Part shown: positions 63,469-64,000 of the stretch, piece by piece
Position numbering within the stretch: the stretch's first letter is position 1
Layout of the letters: each line of letters begins with the position of its first letter
Source: Alphaproteobacteria bacterium
Lineage (GTDB): Bacteria; Pseudomonadota; Alphaproteobacteria; Sphingomonadales; Sphingomonadaceae
Assembly (NCBI GenBank): GCA_030430365.1
Contig: JAUIFP010000003.1
Coordinates: forward strand, 29,711-93,710
Direction: 5' to 3'
Length of the DNA stretch: 64,000 nt
Position numbers and translations under genes: made by a program
Notes under the pieces: model-generated
The model's input: only the letters and a program-made list of their open reading frames with translations
What the model was told of the DNA's origin: nothing
The model's database searches: none

Positions 63469-64000
63469 CTAGCCCTGCAATCGGGCCAGTCCTCGCCCAA
63501 GACGTTTGATATTGCGCAGAAAAAATCGACCCGGTTGCTGCCATGTTGGAATACCCGCGACAATCCGATGCCGTTCCTTTCGGCAAGACTGCGTAATCCT
63601 CTGCTCGAGGGGATGGCCTGACACATATGATTCCAGCCAGTCGAGAAACGCCATGCGGGCGGGATGAGGGCCGAATTGCGCGTAGTGTCCCGCCACTGTC
63701 CCTTTTGCTGAAACGGATGCCGGATGCTGCCGGTATTTCGCAGTTGTGCAGCTGTCCACATACACTGCGTGGTCAAGCATGATCTTCGCCCACAAGGTTT
63801 GATCTTCGTAGAAATGAAAGCGCTCCTCGAAACCGCCGACACTCTGGGCAATCTCGCGCCTTATCATCACACCGCAAGTGCACGGCACGATGCCGCGTGA
63901 ACGGATGATAACCTTTTCAAGCAGATGCGCTGGTTGATGAAGACTGTTGGCCTCCTTGCCCATGCGCTCGGTTGAATTGCGTTTGGGATTTTCCGGATAC
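63469..64000 (-). CDS. Glycosyltransferase family 2, C-terminal part, cut by window
   Basis: The frame is open to the last base of the window on the minus strand, so the N-terminal donor-binding half is missing; the ATG at 63963 is internal. The visible part has CTCGVMIRREIAQSVGGFEERFHFYEDQTLWAKIML, where the ED of the GT2 acceptor region (ED-x-x-LW) acts as catalytic base, then a helical tail. Together with the other glycosyltransferases and the ABC exporter it belongs to the surface polysaccharide locus. Convergent with wzt, 20 bases apart. Confidence 0.8.
   Translation of the reverse strand, partial: YPENPKRNSTERMGKEANSLHQPAHLLEKVIIRSRGIVPCTCGVMIRREIAQSVGGFEERFHFYEDQTLWAKIMLDHAVYVDSCTTAKYRQHPASVSAKGTVAGHYAQFGPHPARMAFLDWLESYVSGHPLEQRITQSCRKERHRIVAGIPTWQQPGRFFLRNIKRLGRGLARLQG

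Overview
The window looks like a chromosomal segment of a Sphingomonadales alphaproteobacterium (Sphingomonadaceae or Erythrobacteraceae type). The basis is the core block (EamA exporter-ubiE-ubiB, mutM, rpsT, dnaA), three large TonB-dependent receptors, and O-demethylase/Rieske aromatic genes of the kind found in lignin-degrading sphingomonads. Species cannot be set from the sequence alone.

Layout. 1-11.3 kb is ordinary housekeeping: a beta-CASP RNase-like protein (cut by the window edge), an L,D-transpeptidase, two lipoproteins, the EamA-ubiE-ubiB operon, mutM, rpsT with a clear terminator, dnaA, a DUF983 protein and a ThiF/MoeB-type enzyme. 11.36-27.89 kb is bounded by a 22-bp direct repeat that looks like the 3' end of a tRNA gene. 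Just inside the left copy lies a decayed piece of the same kind of integrase that is intact beside the right copy. Inside are an aromatic module (GFA protein, LigM/DesA-like demethylase, TonB receptor, two transporters, AraC regulator, Rieske oxygenase) and a complete second F-type ATPase with the N-ATPase gene order atpDCQRBEFAG. 27.89-43.4 kb starts with the intact tyrosine recombinase, then an NRDE protein, then a LysR-controlled catabolic operon: TonB receptor, secreted metallo-beta-lactamase-fold hydrolase, FAD monooxygenase, Rieske oxygenase, extradiol dioxygenase, C-C hydrolase-like enzyme, membrane protein, GST, cupin, two NAD(P) dehydrogenases and a fumarylacetoacetate-hydrolase-like enzyme.

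43.4-55 kb, visibly richer in A+T, holds a TetR regulator, a third TonB receptor, two Old Yellow Enzyme homologues, two MFS transporters and an aldo/keto reductase. A perfect palindrome (TTCTAC-AAAC-GTAGAA) recurs before the receptor and in the OYE/MFS divergent promoter, so these genes probably form one TetR regulon. 55.3-57.2 kb carries small unknown genes with an excisionase-like HTH protein, suggestive of a mobile remnant. tRNA-Gly(TCC) and tRNA-Arg(TCT) follow in tandem. 58.3-64 kb is a surface-polysaccharide locus: three glycosyltransferases, a methyltransferase and a Wzm/Wzt-type ABC exporter.

How it works together: three uptake-and-breakdown modules each pair an outer-membrane receptor with a regulator, oxidative or reductive enzymes and, in two cases, inner-membrane transporters. 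They sit in what looks like stacked genomic islands, one of which also imported an extra ion-translocating ATPase.
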